The notes under the pieces are model-generated. The model saw only the letters and a list, made by a program, of their open reading frames with translations. It was not told the DNA's origin and ran no database searches. Both the position numbers and the translations under genes were made by a program. DNA of 64,000 bases, taken from contig JAKSLH010000005.1 of assembly GCA_024401335.1 (NCBI GenBank), positions 62,001 through 126,000 of the forward strand. Reading direction: 5' to 3'. This DNA is from Bacteroidales bacterium. GTDB taxonomy: Bacteria; Bacteroidota; Bacteroidia; Bacteroidales; Marinilabiliaceae. Below, piece after piece: positions 9,261 through 18,156 of the stretch (positions are counted from its first letter, which is position 1; each line of letters starts with the position of its first letter).

Positions 9261-10089
9261 CGAACTGAATACTGTCGGTTATTTGATATGGCATATATGT
9301 AATAGACACATTTGACAATGTCGCCTTTGTCTTTTTAAACTCAGACGACTTCATCAGGTCAACCTTCATCTTTGTAGCGCAAAGAGTATCACGCACAGCA
9401 TACTCTAACTCAGCCTTATGCTGTAGATGTGACAAATCAAGAGAGACAGTAGCCGTATCAGAAATTGTGTCATTATAAACAACTATCATCTCCATCAATG
9501 GTCGCTCTTTGGCCTCATTATCACGAAGGAATGTATAGTTCATCGAGAAACTCACCTTGCCTCCGCGAATCGAATCAAGGTCATACTCAAACCTCAGATC
9601 CTTCCCTTTGACAGAGTCTGCTGGTATTATAGGAACATGCAAATGTTTCTGTCCTTGCCAGAAAGAGACACGAAGTGAATCGTTAAGATGGGTAATAAGT
9701 TTAGCTATAGAATCTCGCTTATCGATTATTACAGAATAGTCACTTTCTCTCTGAGTAAGTATATTTACAAGTATCTCATAAACCTTGGCATATTTGTCTG
9801 GATGTGCAGAATACCATGAAATAGCAGAATCATATTCAGCCTTATTGAGGCCATATCTATCAAGTATCGTGTGATACGCGCTTTCTGGGCCCTTGTCGTT
9901 CTTACCTGTCGCTGAATAGAGATTACCCTTTACCTGAATCAATGCATCAGCAATATATACGTCAGCCATCATCTGAGCCATGCGTCTCTCCGACGGAACC
10001 ACATTGCGAGACCGCTGTATAAGGACATACGCGCCGACAATCAGCACTAGCAAGGCTATGGATGCAATTGTAAGGGTTCTTTTGTTCAT
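9226..10089 (-). CDS. DUF4296 domain-containing membrane-anchored protein
   Basis: Bacteroidota-specific family of unknown function. The start at 10089 (MNKRTLTIASIALL) is chosen because it lies 4 nt after the sugar-transferase stop and directly precedes the single transmembrane helix (about residues 5-23); in-frame ATGs at 10104 and 10110 would overlap the upstream gene. The helical DUF4296 motif follows (VPSERRMAQMMADVYIADAL, about 30-50), with a region rich in Tyr, Asp and Ser; the C-terminal half looks beta-rich. It sits in the polysaccharide operon between the sugar transferase and the small protein, so a role in envelope assembly is an inference from position. Confidence 0.75.
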   Translation of the reverse strand: MNKRTLTIASIALLVLIVGAYVLIQRSRNVVPSERRMAQMMADVYIADALIQVKGNLYSATGKNDKGPESAYHTILDRYGLNKAEYDSAISWYSAHPDKYAKVYEILVNILTQRESDYSVIIDKRDSIAKLITHLNDSLRVSFWQGQKHLHVPIIPADSVKGKDLRFEYDLDSIRGGKVSFSMNYTFLRDNEAKERPLMEMIVVYNDTISDTATVSLDLSHLQHKAELEYAVRDTLCATKMKVDLMKSSEFKKTKATLSNVSITYMPYQITDSIQFDEILLPPLFAY

Positions 10090-10093
10090 AGAT

Positions 10094-11518
10094 TTATTTG
10101 CCATCTGCACGGAACACAGTGCGAATAGTCTTAAAGATAATGACCATATCGAGAGACAACGACCAGTTGTCTATGTATTCCATATCCATGTTCATCCACT
10201 CTTCGAAAGTGATCTTGTTACGCTCACGAGCCACCTGCCACAAGCAAGTGATACCTGGTTGCATGGCAAGACGACGCAACTGCCAACGTTCGTACTGTTC
10301 GACCTCCTTTGGCAGTGGTGGACGAGGACCAACAATCGACATGTCGCCTATAAATACATTAATGAACTGTGGGAACTCATCGATACCGGTCTTGCGCAGC
10401 AAACGACCAACACGAGTGATACGAGGGTCGTTGGCCATTTTAAACACAGGGCCATCCATCTCATTCTGCGACATGAGCTTCTCTTTGAGCTCTTCCGCAT
10501 TTATGACCATTGTTCGGAACTTATACACATCGAACACACGGCCCTTAAGACCCGAACGCTTCTGCTTAAAGAAGATCGGCCCCTTTGAGTCAAGCTTGAT
10601 AAGTAGCGCTATGATAATAAAGAATGGTAATCCGCACAATATCACACAAGACGAGAATAATATGTCGAACATACGCTTGAAAAGCATAGCGACATAATTT
10701 GTCGGTGTATTGGTTATTGTAATTACAGCATTTGTATCGAAATAACGCAACTGAGTGTTCTTTGACAATCGGTTAAGGAACTGAGAATAGAGTCGGAATG
10801 TAACACCTAGCTCATTACACAAGTCAAGGTAACGAGATATCTCCTGTGAACTGTCATAGCCCTTGGCATAGATAAGCTCATCAACATCCTGTGTTATAAC
10901 ACTATCTACATCGACCTCAGACGAGTCGTAGACAGGGAACACACCATCATACTTCTTGACTATATATGAATCACCTATAGCGCCAACGACCTTGTAGCCC
11001 CACTCGTAACGTTTATGAAGAAGACTCAAAAGCGAATCACCTCCCTTGTCACATATAAAGAACACCTTTCGGTTGTTATAGCCTTTTTTACGAGCCTTAC
11101 GCAAGCCCCAATAGAAAAGCAGCTTAAATGTAAGAGAACTAATAGTACTGAGTGCGCCAAAGAGCAGAAGCATATGGCGTCCGTAATTAGTAAGTCCTAA
11201 GATAACCGATGTAAATGTTATGAGCATAATGCCCAAAACATTCTCTACAATATGGAACAAGACAATATAACCATAGGAACGGCTACGATATACCTCATTA
11301 AGCTTCAACCACGTATCAAGAGTTGCCCAATAGAGAGCAATAAATACGCATGTTATAATAAAGTCAGGATTCAATATATGTAATATGCTAGCATAGCTGC
11401 TACCATAAACGACAGCAACAGATATAAAGTATGACACAATAGCCATGAAAACTGTTGCGACAGTCAGCATGACCATCACAAATCTGGCTCTATTGCTAAG
11501 TGTATCCTCTAGATTCAT
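10094..11518 (-). CDS. Undecaprenyl-phosphate sugar phosphotransferase (WcaJ/WbaP type)
   Basis: Starts a polysaccharide repeat unit by moving a sugar-1-phosphate from a nucleotide sugar to undecaprenyl phosphate at the inner membrane. The 474-residue protein has four to five N-terminal membrane helices (about 10-130), a soluble Rossmann-like central part (about 140-270) and the catalytic bacterial sugar transferase domain from about 275. That domain starts with the membrane helix after KRMFDILFSS and holds the conserved KFRTM, RRTGIDEFPQ-like (here LRKTGIDEFPQFINV), SIVGPRPP and QPGITCLWQV motifs. It lies 47 nt downstream of manC, so the starting sugar may be made from GDP-mannose, but the sugar cannot be told from sequence. 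Confidence 0.92.
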   Translation of the reverse strand: MNLEDTLSNRARFVMVMLTVATVFMAIVSYFISVAVVYGSSYASILHILNPDFIITCVFIALYWATLDTWLKLNEVYRSRSYGYIVLFHIVENVLGIMLITFTSVILGLTNYGRHMLLLFGALSTISSLTFKLLFYWGLRKARKKGYNNRKVFFICDKGGDSLLSLLHKRYEWGYKVVGAIGDSYIVKKYDGVFPVYDSSEVDVDSVITQDVDELIYAKGYDSSQEISRYLDLCNELGVTFRLYSQFLNRLSKNTQLRYFDTNAVITITNTPTNYVAMLFKRMFDILFSSCVILCGLPFFIIIALLIKLDSKGPIFFKQKRSGLKGRVFDVYKFRTMVINAEELKEKLMSQNEMDGPVFKMANDPRITRVGRLLRKTGIDEFPQFINVFIGDMSIVGPRPPLPKEVEQYERWQLRRLAMQPGITCLWQVARERNKITFEEWMNMDMEYIDNWSLSLDMVIIFKTIRTVFRADGK

Positions 11519-11565
11519 ATATATCTAAATGTTTTCTTACTTATACTGCAAATAACAGAGATAGG

Positions 11566-12657
11566 TTACTTGTCTAAACTCGCGCTAAATTCTTTTATGC
11601 GCTGCTCCTGATCTTTCTTACATACCAAAAGTGTTCCATTGTCATCAGCGACAATATATCCTTCAAGGCCCTGAAGTACCATCTTAATGTCTCCAGAAGC
11701 TCTAACAATGCAATCGCTACTTTCAATGACAGACACATTGTTAGCGCCAATTATTGCATTCTGAGCGCTATCCTTAGGGGTCTGAACATAAAGCGAGCCC
11801 CATGTCCCAAGGTCAGACCAGCCGAAATCAGCAGGGAGGACAAACACACCCGACTCTTTACCATTGAGTGTAATAGATTTACCCGCCAAACGCTCCATAA
11901 CAGCATAGTCAATTGATATCTTGTTGCAATTAGGGAATAATTCGTTGACAACAGACTGCTCATTGGCAGAATAGAAACTGTCGTTAATCTTATCGAAGAT
12001 AGCAGCCATCTCTGGTTCAAACTGACGCAATGCGGCTTCTGCTGTAGCTGCATCCCACATGAATATGCCAGCATTCCAGTTATAGCTTGCATCCTTGTAG
12101 TATGTAACAGCAGTCTCATAGTTAGGCTTCTCTCGGAACGCCTTTACCTGAAGAATATCAGAGCCATCAACCTGTAAACCAGACTGAATATAACCATAAC
12201 CGGTATCTGGACGCGAAGGCTTCATGCCAAGAGTAAGAACACGCGATGTCCCCTTAACGAAATCAAGGCCCATAGATATGCAACGGCGGAACTCCTGCTG
12301 GTCAACCACAAAATGGTCAGCTGGCGAAACAACCAACGTTGCGTCTGGATACTTCTTACGTATCTTCCACGCTACATAACCGATACATGGAGCGGTATTA
12401 CGCATGCATGGTTCAAGAAGTATATTTTCAACAGGAACATTAGGGAGCTGCTCACGAACCTTTGAAAGATAGGCTGCAGAAGTCACAATCCATATATGTT
12501 CTGGCGCGAATGCGCTACCAAAGCGATCTACTGTAAGCTGGAGCAAAGTACGTCCTACACCAAGCACATCGATAAACTGCTTTGGGTTTTCAGGACGACT
12601 CATAGGCCAGAAACGGCTTCCGACACCGCCCGCCATTATCACCAAATGATTGCTCAT
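11566..12657 (-). CDS. manC: Mannose-1-phosphate guanylyltransferase (copy 1)
   Basis: Makes GDP-mannose from mannose-1-phosphate and GTP for surface glycan synthesis. The 363-residue protein opens with the nucleotidyltransferase signature IMAGGVGSRFWPMSRP, followed by PKQFIDVLG and QLTVDRF. The FREKP motif (AFREKPNYETA, sugar binding) and WNAGIFMW are in place, and the C-terminal GWSDLGTW is typical. It is a single-function short form without the isomerase domain of AlgA. It lies 6 nt after the thioesterase-like gene and 47 nt before the sugar transferase. A second copy lies at 29916-30995. Confidence 0.95.
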   Translation of the reverse strand: MSNHLVIMAGGVGSRFWPMSRPENPKQFIDVLGVGRTLLQLTVDRFGSAFAPEHIWIVTSAAYLSKVREQLPNVPVENILLEPCMRNTAPCIGYVAWKIRKKYPDATLVVSPADHFVVDQQEFRRCISMGLDFVKGTSRVLTLGMKPSRPDTGYGYIQSGLQVDGSDILQVKAFREKPNYETAVTYYKDASYNWNAGIFMWDAATAEAALRQFEPEMAAIFDKINDSFYSANEQSVVNELFPNCNKISIDYAVMERLAGKSITLNGKESGVFVLPADFGWSDLGTWGSLYVQTPKDSAQNAIIGANNVSVIESSDCIVRASGDIKMVLQGLEGYIVADDNGTLLVCKKDQEQRIKEFSASLDK

Positions 12658-12663
12658 AATAAT

Positions 12664-13047
12664 CTAGTTGCCGTTATTGTTCAATTTTGAAAGGAATCTA
12701 TCACGAGTGACAATAAATCTATCGTGAGTTGCTTCACCGATAAGCTCCTGTCCCTCGAACGCAGATATTTTGAACGAGATCTTTCGTCCATCTATTGCAA
12801 CTATCTCAGCGGTGGCATATACCTTAGCACCAATAGCGCTTGCCTTGACATGTGTTGTGTTCATCATTATTCCAACCGTAGTCTGACCATCTTCAAGGTC
12901 ATCTGCTACGCACTTCATCGCCGCATTCTCCATCATAGCCACCATCGCTGGTGTAGCAAGGACTGGCATATCACCCGAGCCCATCTTTTCCGCAGAGAGT
13001 TCTGATGTGACAAATAGTTCTGTCGTATATTTATCTCCTATTCCCAT
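12664..13047 (-). CDS. Hot-dog thioesterase-like protein (FlK type)
   Basis: A 127-residue hot-dog fold protein resembling fluoroacetyl-CoA thioesterase-like enzymes, presumably acting on a small acyl-CoA. The ATG at 13047 (MGIGDKYTTEL) follows a near-consensus promoter by 23 nt; longer frames upstream run through the promoter. Visible features are ATPAMVAMMENAAM (the long central helix, with the Glu of the active site), GIMMNTTHVKASAIG and the last strands with ATHDRFIV. It is the first gene of the leftward operon with manC and the sugar transferase, although its metabolic link to glycan synthesis is not evident. Confidence 0.8.
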   Translation of the reverse strand: MGIGDKYTTELFVTSELSAEKMGSGDMPVLATPAMVAMMENAAMKCVADDLEDGQTTVGIMMNTTHVKASAIGAKVYATAEIVAIDGRKISFKISAFEGQELIGEATHDRFIVTRDRFLSKLNNNGN

Positions 13048-13070
13048 ATAACGCTTCTTTACACGAAACG

Positions 13071-13101
13071 CAAAGATAATCGTTTTTTGGAGAGTTGACA
13101 A
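13071..13101 (-). promoter_or_regulatory. Promoter of the thioesterase/manC/sugar-transferase operon
   Basis: Minus strand: TTG (13099-13101), 20 nt, TATCTTTG (13071-13078), a full match to the Bacteroidota consensus, 23 nt before the ATG at 13047. Confidence 0.8.
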
Positions 13102-13379
13102 GTAAGAGCATGAAAAACGAAAAACAAAGAGTACTAAATTAAAAAAAGGATCGTATTTCGACCTGTACAATATGGATCCACTTGGCATCAATATGTACAT
13201 TGACTCAAACCCTTATAGACATTGAAACACAATTCGATAGCACTATTATTCCTCAGGCATAGTCAGCATGTCGTATTTGCGAAAGTACGTGTTTCGATAA
13301 ACTATAAAATTGCCGCGACAACCATCAAGCCGGGAAGCGACATGAACTATCAATCTCACACCGCAAATGGAGGGATTTT

Positions 13380-13411
13380 TTTGCCTAAAAGAAAAATAGT
13401 CTATATCTTTG
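13380..13411 (+). promoter_or_regulatory. Promoter of ileS
   Basis: TTTG (13380-13383), 20 nt, TATCTTTG (13404-13411), a full consensus match. It predicts a leader of about 55 nt before the ATG at 13476. Confidence 0.85.
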
Positions 13412-13427
13412 CACCGCCTTAAAGTGA

Positions 13428-13448
13428 CCCTTCTATTTTAGGGAAGGG
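13428..13448 (+). other. Hairpin in the ileS leader
   Basis: CCCTTC (13428-13433) pairs with GAAGGG (13443-13448) across a 9-nt loop, inside the predicted ileS leader. There is no T-run after it, so it is not a terminator. Function unknown. Confidence 0.4.
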
Positions 13449-13475
13449 CATCACAGACAATAATTTAACGCAAAG

Positions 13476-16400
13476 ATGAGTAAGAAATTCACCGAGTATA
13501 AGGGCCTTGACCTTTCGCAGGTCGGCAAAGACGTGCTCCAGAAGTGGACAGCAGACAAGACGTTCGAAAACAGCTTGAAGGAACGTGAAGGACATCCTAA
13601 CTACGTATTTTTCGACGGACCTCCATCAGCTAACGGTACACCAGGTATTCACCACGTCATGGCCCGTGCGATAAAGGACTGCTTCTGTCGTTACAAGACA
13701 CAGCAGGGCTTTATGGTTAAGCGTAAGGCAGGTTGGGACACACATGGTCTGCCAGTTGAGCTCGGCGTAGAGAAGATGCTCGGAATCACCAAGGAAGATA
13801 TCGGCAAGAAGATATCTGTTGACGGCTACAACGAGGCATGCCGCAAGGAGGTGATGAAATACATCGACCAGTGGACAGACCTGACCCAGAAGATGGGTTA
13901 CTGGATCGACATGAACGACCCTTATATCACATACGACAACAGATATATCGAGACATTGTGGTATCTCTTGAAGCAGCTCTACAACAAGAAGTTGCTCTAT
14001 AAGGGCTACACAATCCAGCCATATTCGCCAGCTGCAGGTACTGGTCTTTCGACACACGAGCTGAACCAGCCAGGTTGCTACCGTGACGTGAAGGACACTA
14101 CACTTACTGCACAGTTTAAGGTTGTGAAGGATGAGAAGAGCCAGTTGATATTCGACGGTGCTGAGCATCAGGTTTATTTCTTGGCTTGGACAACTACTCC
14201 TTGGACATTACCATCAAACACTGCACTTTGCGTTGGCGAGAAGATCATTTACAACAGAGTAGAGACATTCAACGCCTACACAGGTGAGGCAGTGACAGTA
14301 ATCCTCGCCAAGGATTTGATCGGAAGCTACTTTGCTAAGGAAGGCGAAGAGTTGCCAATGGAATTCAAGGTAGGTGACAAGAAATTACCATATCGCATCA
14401 CAGGCGAATATACAGGCAAGCAGCTTATCGGCATGCACTATGAGCAGCTGATGCCAATGTTGAAGCCTGCTGGCAAGGCATTCGAAGTAATCTCGGGTGA
14501 CTACGTAACAACATCAGACGGTACAGGTATCGTGCATATCGCGCCTAACTTCGGTGCAGACGATGCCAAGGTAGCAAAGAACTATGGCATCTGCGCGTTG
14601 ATGACATACGACAAGGACGGCAAGGAGATGCCTATGGTAGACCGCCAGGGTAAGTTTGCTACACTTAACGAACTCGATGCAGAATACGTTAAGAACTACG
14701 TTAACCTCGACGAATACAAGGAGTTTGAAGGCCGTTATGTGAAGAACGCATTTGACAGCACATTGACTGCTGAAGATGCAACACTTGACATTGACATCTC
14801 GGTTAAACTTAAGAAAGAGAACAAGGCGTTCCGTGTTGAGAAGCACGTACACTCTTACCCACATTGCTGGAGAACAGATAAGCCTGTACTCTACTACCCT
14901 CTCGACTCATGGTTCATCAAGACAACCGCTCTACGTGAGCGCATGATTGAGCTCAACAATACTATCCGTTGGAAGCCACAGTCGACAGGTTCAGGTCGTT
15001 TCGGCAACTGGCTCGAGAACCTTCAGGATTGGAACCTCTCTCGTTCAAGATATTGGGGCACACCACTTCCAATCTGGCGCACAGAGGATGGAAAGGAAGA
15101 AATCTGCATAGGCTCTATGGAAGAGTTGATGGCAGAGATTGACAAGGCTATCAAGGCAGGCGTAATGACAGACAACCCATACAAGAACTTCAAGGTGGGT
15201 GACATGTCGGCAGAGAACTATGATCCAAAGAACATAGACCTCCACAGACCATATATCGATAATGTGATATTGGTAAGTGCAAGCGGCAAGCCAATGCGTC
15301 GTGAAACAGACTTGATTGACGTTTGGTTTGACTCGGGAGCGATGCCATACGCACAGTATCACTTCCCATTCGAACACAAGGACGACCTTCCTTTCCCAGC
15401 TGACTTCATCGCTGAGGGTGTTGACCAGACACGTGGTTGGTTCTTCACATTGCATGCTATTGCGACAATGTGCTTCGACAATGTTGCATTCAAGAACGTA
15501 ATCTCGAATGGTCTTGTGCTTGACAAGAACGGCAACAAGATGTCTAAGCGCCTTGGTAATGCTGTCAACCCATTTGAGGTGATCGACCAGTATGGTGCTG
15601 ATGCCGTAAGATGGTATATGATCACAAACTCACAGCCATGGGATAACTTGAAGTTTGACGTGGCGGGTGTCGATGAAGTAAAGAGAAAGTTCTTCGGAAC
15701 ACTCTACAATACATACTCATTCTTTGCACTCTATGCTAACATCGACGGCTTCACAGGTCAGGAAGCAATCGTGCCATTGGAGAAGCGTCCAGAGATTGAC
15801 CGTTGGATCATCTCATTGCTCAACAGCCTTGTAGCAGAAGTTACAGACGCATTTGAGAACTATGAGCCAACACGTGCTGGACGTGCTATTCAGGACTTCG
15901 TTATGGAGAACCTCTCTAACTGGTACGTTCGTTTGAACCGTAAGCGTTTCTGGGGTGGTGAAATCAACGAAGACAAGTTGGCCGCATACCAGACATTGTA
16001 TGAGTGCTTGGAGAAGGTAGTCTTGATGAGTGCGCCAATAGCACCATTCTTGACCGACCGAATCTTCACCGACTTGAACGCAGTATCGGGCAAGCATAAC
16101 GCTACAACAGTTCATTTGGCAGAGTTCCCTAAGGCAGACACATCCCTTATCGACAAGGAGCTTGAGGAGAGAATGTACTATGCACAGGCATTGTCATCAA
16201 TGATTCTTGCACTTCGCCGCAAGAGCAACTTGAAGGTACGTCAGCCACTTAGCAAGATAATGGTTCCTATCCTCGACGACAAGTTCCAGAGCCAGATAGA
16301 GTCAATCAAGAACCTCATCCTCACAGAGGTCAACGTCAAGGAGATTGAGTTCTTGACAGATACCGACGGCGTATTGGTTAAGAAGATCAAGGCAAACTTC

Positions 16401-16907
16401 AAGACACTTGGCAAGCGCTATGGCAAGCTAATGAAGCAGCTCGCGGCACAGATAGCTCAGATGACATCACACGAGATTGCCGAATTTGAAAAGGCAGGTC
16501 AGTATAAGATGGTAATCGAAGGTCAGGACGTAGAGTTGACACTTGAGGACGTGGAAATCACATCAGAGGACATTCCAGGCTGGTTGGTTGCCAACGAAGG
16601 CAAATTGACTGTTGCACTTGACATCACAGTAACACCAGAGCTTCGTGAAGAAGGCATCGCGCGTGAATTCATCAACAGAATCCAGAACATACGTAAGGAT
16701 TCTGGCTTTGATGTGACCGACAAGATTATCGTCAAGATAGCGCCTCATGATGCAATCAACAGCGCAATCGCAAACTTCGGAAGCTATATCGGTCAGCAGA
16801 CATTGGCAAACGAGGTGAAGATTGCGGAAGGCCTTAATGATGCTAATGCGACAAAGGTTGAAATCGATGAGGAGATTGTCACATACGTAGCAGTAGAGAA
16901 GATCTAA
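13476..16907 (+). CDS. ileS: Isoleucyl-tRNA synthetase
   Basis: Charges tRNA-Ile with isoleucine. The 1143-residue class I synthetase is full length. The HIGH-type signature is PPSANGTPGIHHVMAR near residue 50, the editing domain CP1 follows (TTTPWTLPSNTAL near 240), and KMSKRLGN is near residue 688. The WYVRLNRKRFW motif marks the anticodon-binding helical domain, and the long C-terminal extension with no zinc cluster fits the eukaryote-like long form (usually about 1100 residues or more). It is monocistronic between its own promoter and a strong terminator. Confidence 0.97.
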   Translation: MSKKFTEYKGLDLSQVGKDVLQKWTADKTFENSLKEREGHPNYVFFDGPPSANGTPGIHHVMARAIKDCFCRYKTQQGFMVKRKAGWDTHGLPVELGVEKMLGITKEDIGKKISVDGYNEACRKEVMKYIDQWTDLTQKMGYWIDMNDPYITYDNRYIETLWYLLKQLYNKKLLYKGYTIQPYSPAAGTGLSTHELNQPGCYRDVKDTTLTAQFKVVKDEKSQLIFDGAEHQVYFLAWTTTPWTLPSNTALCVGEKIIYNRVETFNAYTGEAVTVILAKDLIGSYFAKEGEELPMEFKVGDKKLPYRITGEYTGKQLIGMHYEQLMPMLKPAGKAFEVISGDYVTTSDGTGIVHIAPNFGADDAKVAKNYGICALMTYDKDGKEMPMVDRQGKFATLNELDAEYVKNYVNLDEYKEFEGRYVKNAFDSTLTAEDATLDIDISVKLKKENKAFRVEKHVHSYPHCWRTDKPVLYYPLDSWFIKTTALRERMIELNNTIRWKPQSTGSGRFGNWLENLQDWNLSRSRYWGTPLPIWRTEDGKEEICIGSMEELMAEIDKAIKAGVMTDNPYKNFKVGDMSAENYDPKNIDLHRPYIDNVILVSASGKPMRRETDLIDVWFDSGAMPYAQYHFPFEHKDDLPFPADFIAEGVDQTRGWFFTLHAIATMCFDNVAFKNVISNGLVLDKNGNKMSKRLGNAVNPFEVIDQYGADAVRWYMITNSQPWDNLKFDVAGVDEVKRKFFGTLYNTYSFFALYANIDGFTGQEAIVPLEKRPEIDRWIISLLNSLVAEVTDAFENYEPTRAGRAIQDFVMENLSNWYVRLNRKRFWGGEINEDKLAAYQTLYECLEKVVLMSAPIAPFLTDRIFTDLNAVSGKHNATTVHLAEFPKADTSLIDKELEERMYYAQALSSMILALRRKSNLKVRQPLSKIMVPILDDKFQSQIESIKNLILTEVNVKEIEFLTDTDGVLVKKIKANFKTLGKRYGKLMKQLAAQIAQMTSHEIAEFEKAGQYKMVIEGQDVELTLEDVEITSEDIPGWLVANEGKLTVALDITVTPELREEGIAREFINRIQNIRKDSGFDVTDKIIVKIAPHDAINSAIANFGSYIGQQTLANEVKIAEGLNDANATKVEIDEEIVTYVAVEKI

Positions 16908-16929
16908 ATCATCAAATCATAACTAAAAC

Positions 16930-16969
16930 ATCTCCAGTTTTCGCCATGAAGACTGGAGATTTCTTTTTT
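16930..16969 (+). terminator. Terminator of ileS
   Basis: ATCTCCAGT (16930-16938) pairs perfectly with ACTGGAGAT (16952-16960), followed by TTCTTTTTT. Confidence 0.85.
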
Positions 16970-16978
16970 ATACAATTA

Positions 16979-17009
16979 TTGTTAAAATAGAAAATTGTAA
17001 GTATCTTTG
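16979..17009 (+). promoter_or_regulatory. Promoter of the dksA-like/lspA/Wzi-like operon
   Basis: TTG (16979-16981), 20 nt, TATCTTTG (17002-17009). The predicted leader is about 85 nt. Confidence 0.8.
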
Positions 17010-17099
17010 CGCAAAATTTGGAAGGCACTCATAAACAGGTGCACAAAAGAAATAAAAACATACAAGACAACTATAAACCAATAATTAAAACCGAATCCC

Positions 17100-17474
17100 A
17101 TGGCAGAAAAAGTACGCTACTCAGACGAAGAATTACAGGAGTTCAAAGAACTCATCCTCAATAAACTAGAACTCGCACAGCGAGACTATGAACTGTTCAA
17201 CGACGCCATCACCCATAATGGTGAAAATGGAACTCAAGACACATCACCTACATTCCACGCTCTTGAAGACAGTGGCGAGGACTTGAGCAAGGAAGAAGCT
17301 GGTCGCTTGGCAGCTCGTCAGTTGAAATTCATCCAGAACCTTAAAGCAGCCCTCATCCGTATCGAGAACAAGACATACGGCATTTGCCGCGAGACAGGTA
17401 AATTGATACCTAAAGAGCGCTTGATGGCTGTTCCTCATGCTACATTAAGCATAGAAGCAAAGAACAAGCAGTAA
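17100..17474 (+). CDS. DksA/TraR family protein with degenerate zinc finger
   Basis: A 124-residue protein of the DksA/TraR family, whose members bind RNA polymerase through the secondary channel. A helical hairpin covers about residues 8-90 and the C-terminal finger region reads YGICRETGKLIPKERLMAVP. Only one cysteine (Cys96) is left of the four that hold zinc in classical DksA, so zinc binding as such is unlikely; the surrounding sequence is otherwise well kept. This form precedes lspA in many Bacteroidota as far as I know. The next gene starts 43 nt downstream. A regulatory role is inferred from family only. Confidence 0.85.
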   Translation: MAEKVRYSDEELQEFKELILNKLELAQRDYELFNDAITHNGENGTQDTSPTFHALEDSGEDLSKEEAGRLAARQLKFIQNLKAALIRIENKTYGICRETGKLIPKERLMAVPHATLSIEAKNKQ

Positions 17475-17517
17475 AAACATGCACTTTTATTAGTGATTAT
17501 AAACCACCAAATACACA

Positions 17518-18156
17518 ATGACAAAAAATGCCAAGATAGCAATAGGCGTAGTCGCTGCTACACTTATCATTGACCAGATTATAAAGATATGGATCAAGAC
17601 AACAATGCATCTTGGTGAAGAGTTCAATGTATTCGGCAACTGGTTTATAATTCACTTTGTGGAAAACTACGGCATGGCTTTCGGCATGGAAATGGGAGGA
17701 AGCATCGGAAAGATATTCCTGTCAGTATTCCGTATTGTTGCCGTAGGGGCCATAATATACTACCTAGTCAAGAGATGCCAGCGAGATGGCGACGCGAACA
17801 CGTCGTATGTCACATGTATCTCGTTAGTACTTGCAGGAGCTGTAGGCAATATTATCGACTCGGTATTCTACGGCGTCATTTTCGATTCTAGCATTGGACA
17901 AGTTGCTAGCATATTCCCTCCAGATGGCGGTTATAGCACTTGGTTGCAAGGACGAGTTGTTGACATGTTCTATTTTCCATTGATAGAAGGCAGATTCCCA
18001 GATTGGTTGCCTATATGGGGAGGTGAGACATTTATTTTCTTCAGGCCTGTCTTCAATTTTGCAGACGCTGCCATATCAGTAGGCATGGCATGGCTTCTGT
18101 TGTTCCACAGAGACACTCTCAGCAACGAATTGGCTGAAGAAAAATCCGCAAAATGA
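17518..18156 (+). CDS. lspA: Lipoprotein signal peptidase LspA
   Basis: Inner-membrane aspartyl protease that cleaves the signal peptide of prolipoproteins after lipidation. The 212-residue protein has four membrane helices. The catalytic pair is Asp149 in GRVVDMFYFP and Asp183 in FNFADAAISVG, and the GNIID motif is at 110-114. An insertion of about 25 residues between GNIID and VVDM, and a longer loop before the second Asp, make it larger than the E. coli enzyme (164 residues); such insertions occur in Bacteroidota. Its stop overlaps the next start by 4 nt (ATGA), so the two are coupled. Confidence 0.95.
   Translation: MTKNAKIAIGVVAATLIIDQIIKIWIKTTMHLGEEFNVFGNWFIIHFVENYGMAFGMEMGGSIGKIFLSVFRIVAVGAIIYYLVKRCQRDGDANTSYVTCISLVLAGAVGNIIDSVFYGVIFDSSIGQVASIFPPDGGYSTWLQGRVVDMFYFPLIEGRFPDWLPIWGGETFIFFRPVFNFADAAISVGMAWLLLFHRDTLSNELAEEKSAK

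Larger units (their letters stand above)
13048..13475. other. Divergent intergenic region between thioesterase gene and ileS
   Basis: A 428-nt stretch with no convincing gene. It carries the leftward promoter at 13071-13101, the rightward ileS promoter at 13380-13411 and a leader hairpin. The middle (13102-13370) shows no repeat or RNA gene that I can recognise. Confidence 0.6.

Noticed and set aside
9980-10697. Two long plus-strand open frames opposite the sugar transferase
   Set aside because: They are complementary to the conserved catalytic domain of the transferase and show no family signature.
17518-18156. A possible frameshift or insertion in lspA
   Set aside because: The extra residues between GNIID and VVDM are in frame and are usual for Bacteroidota LspA.
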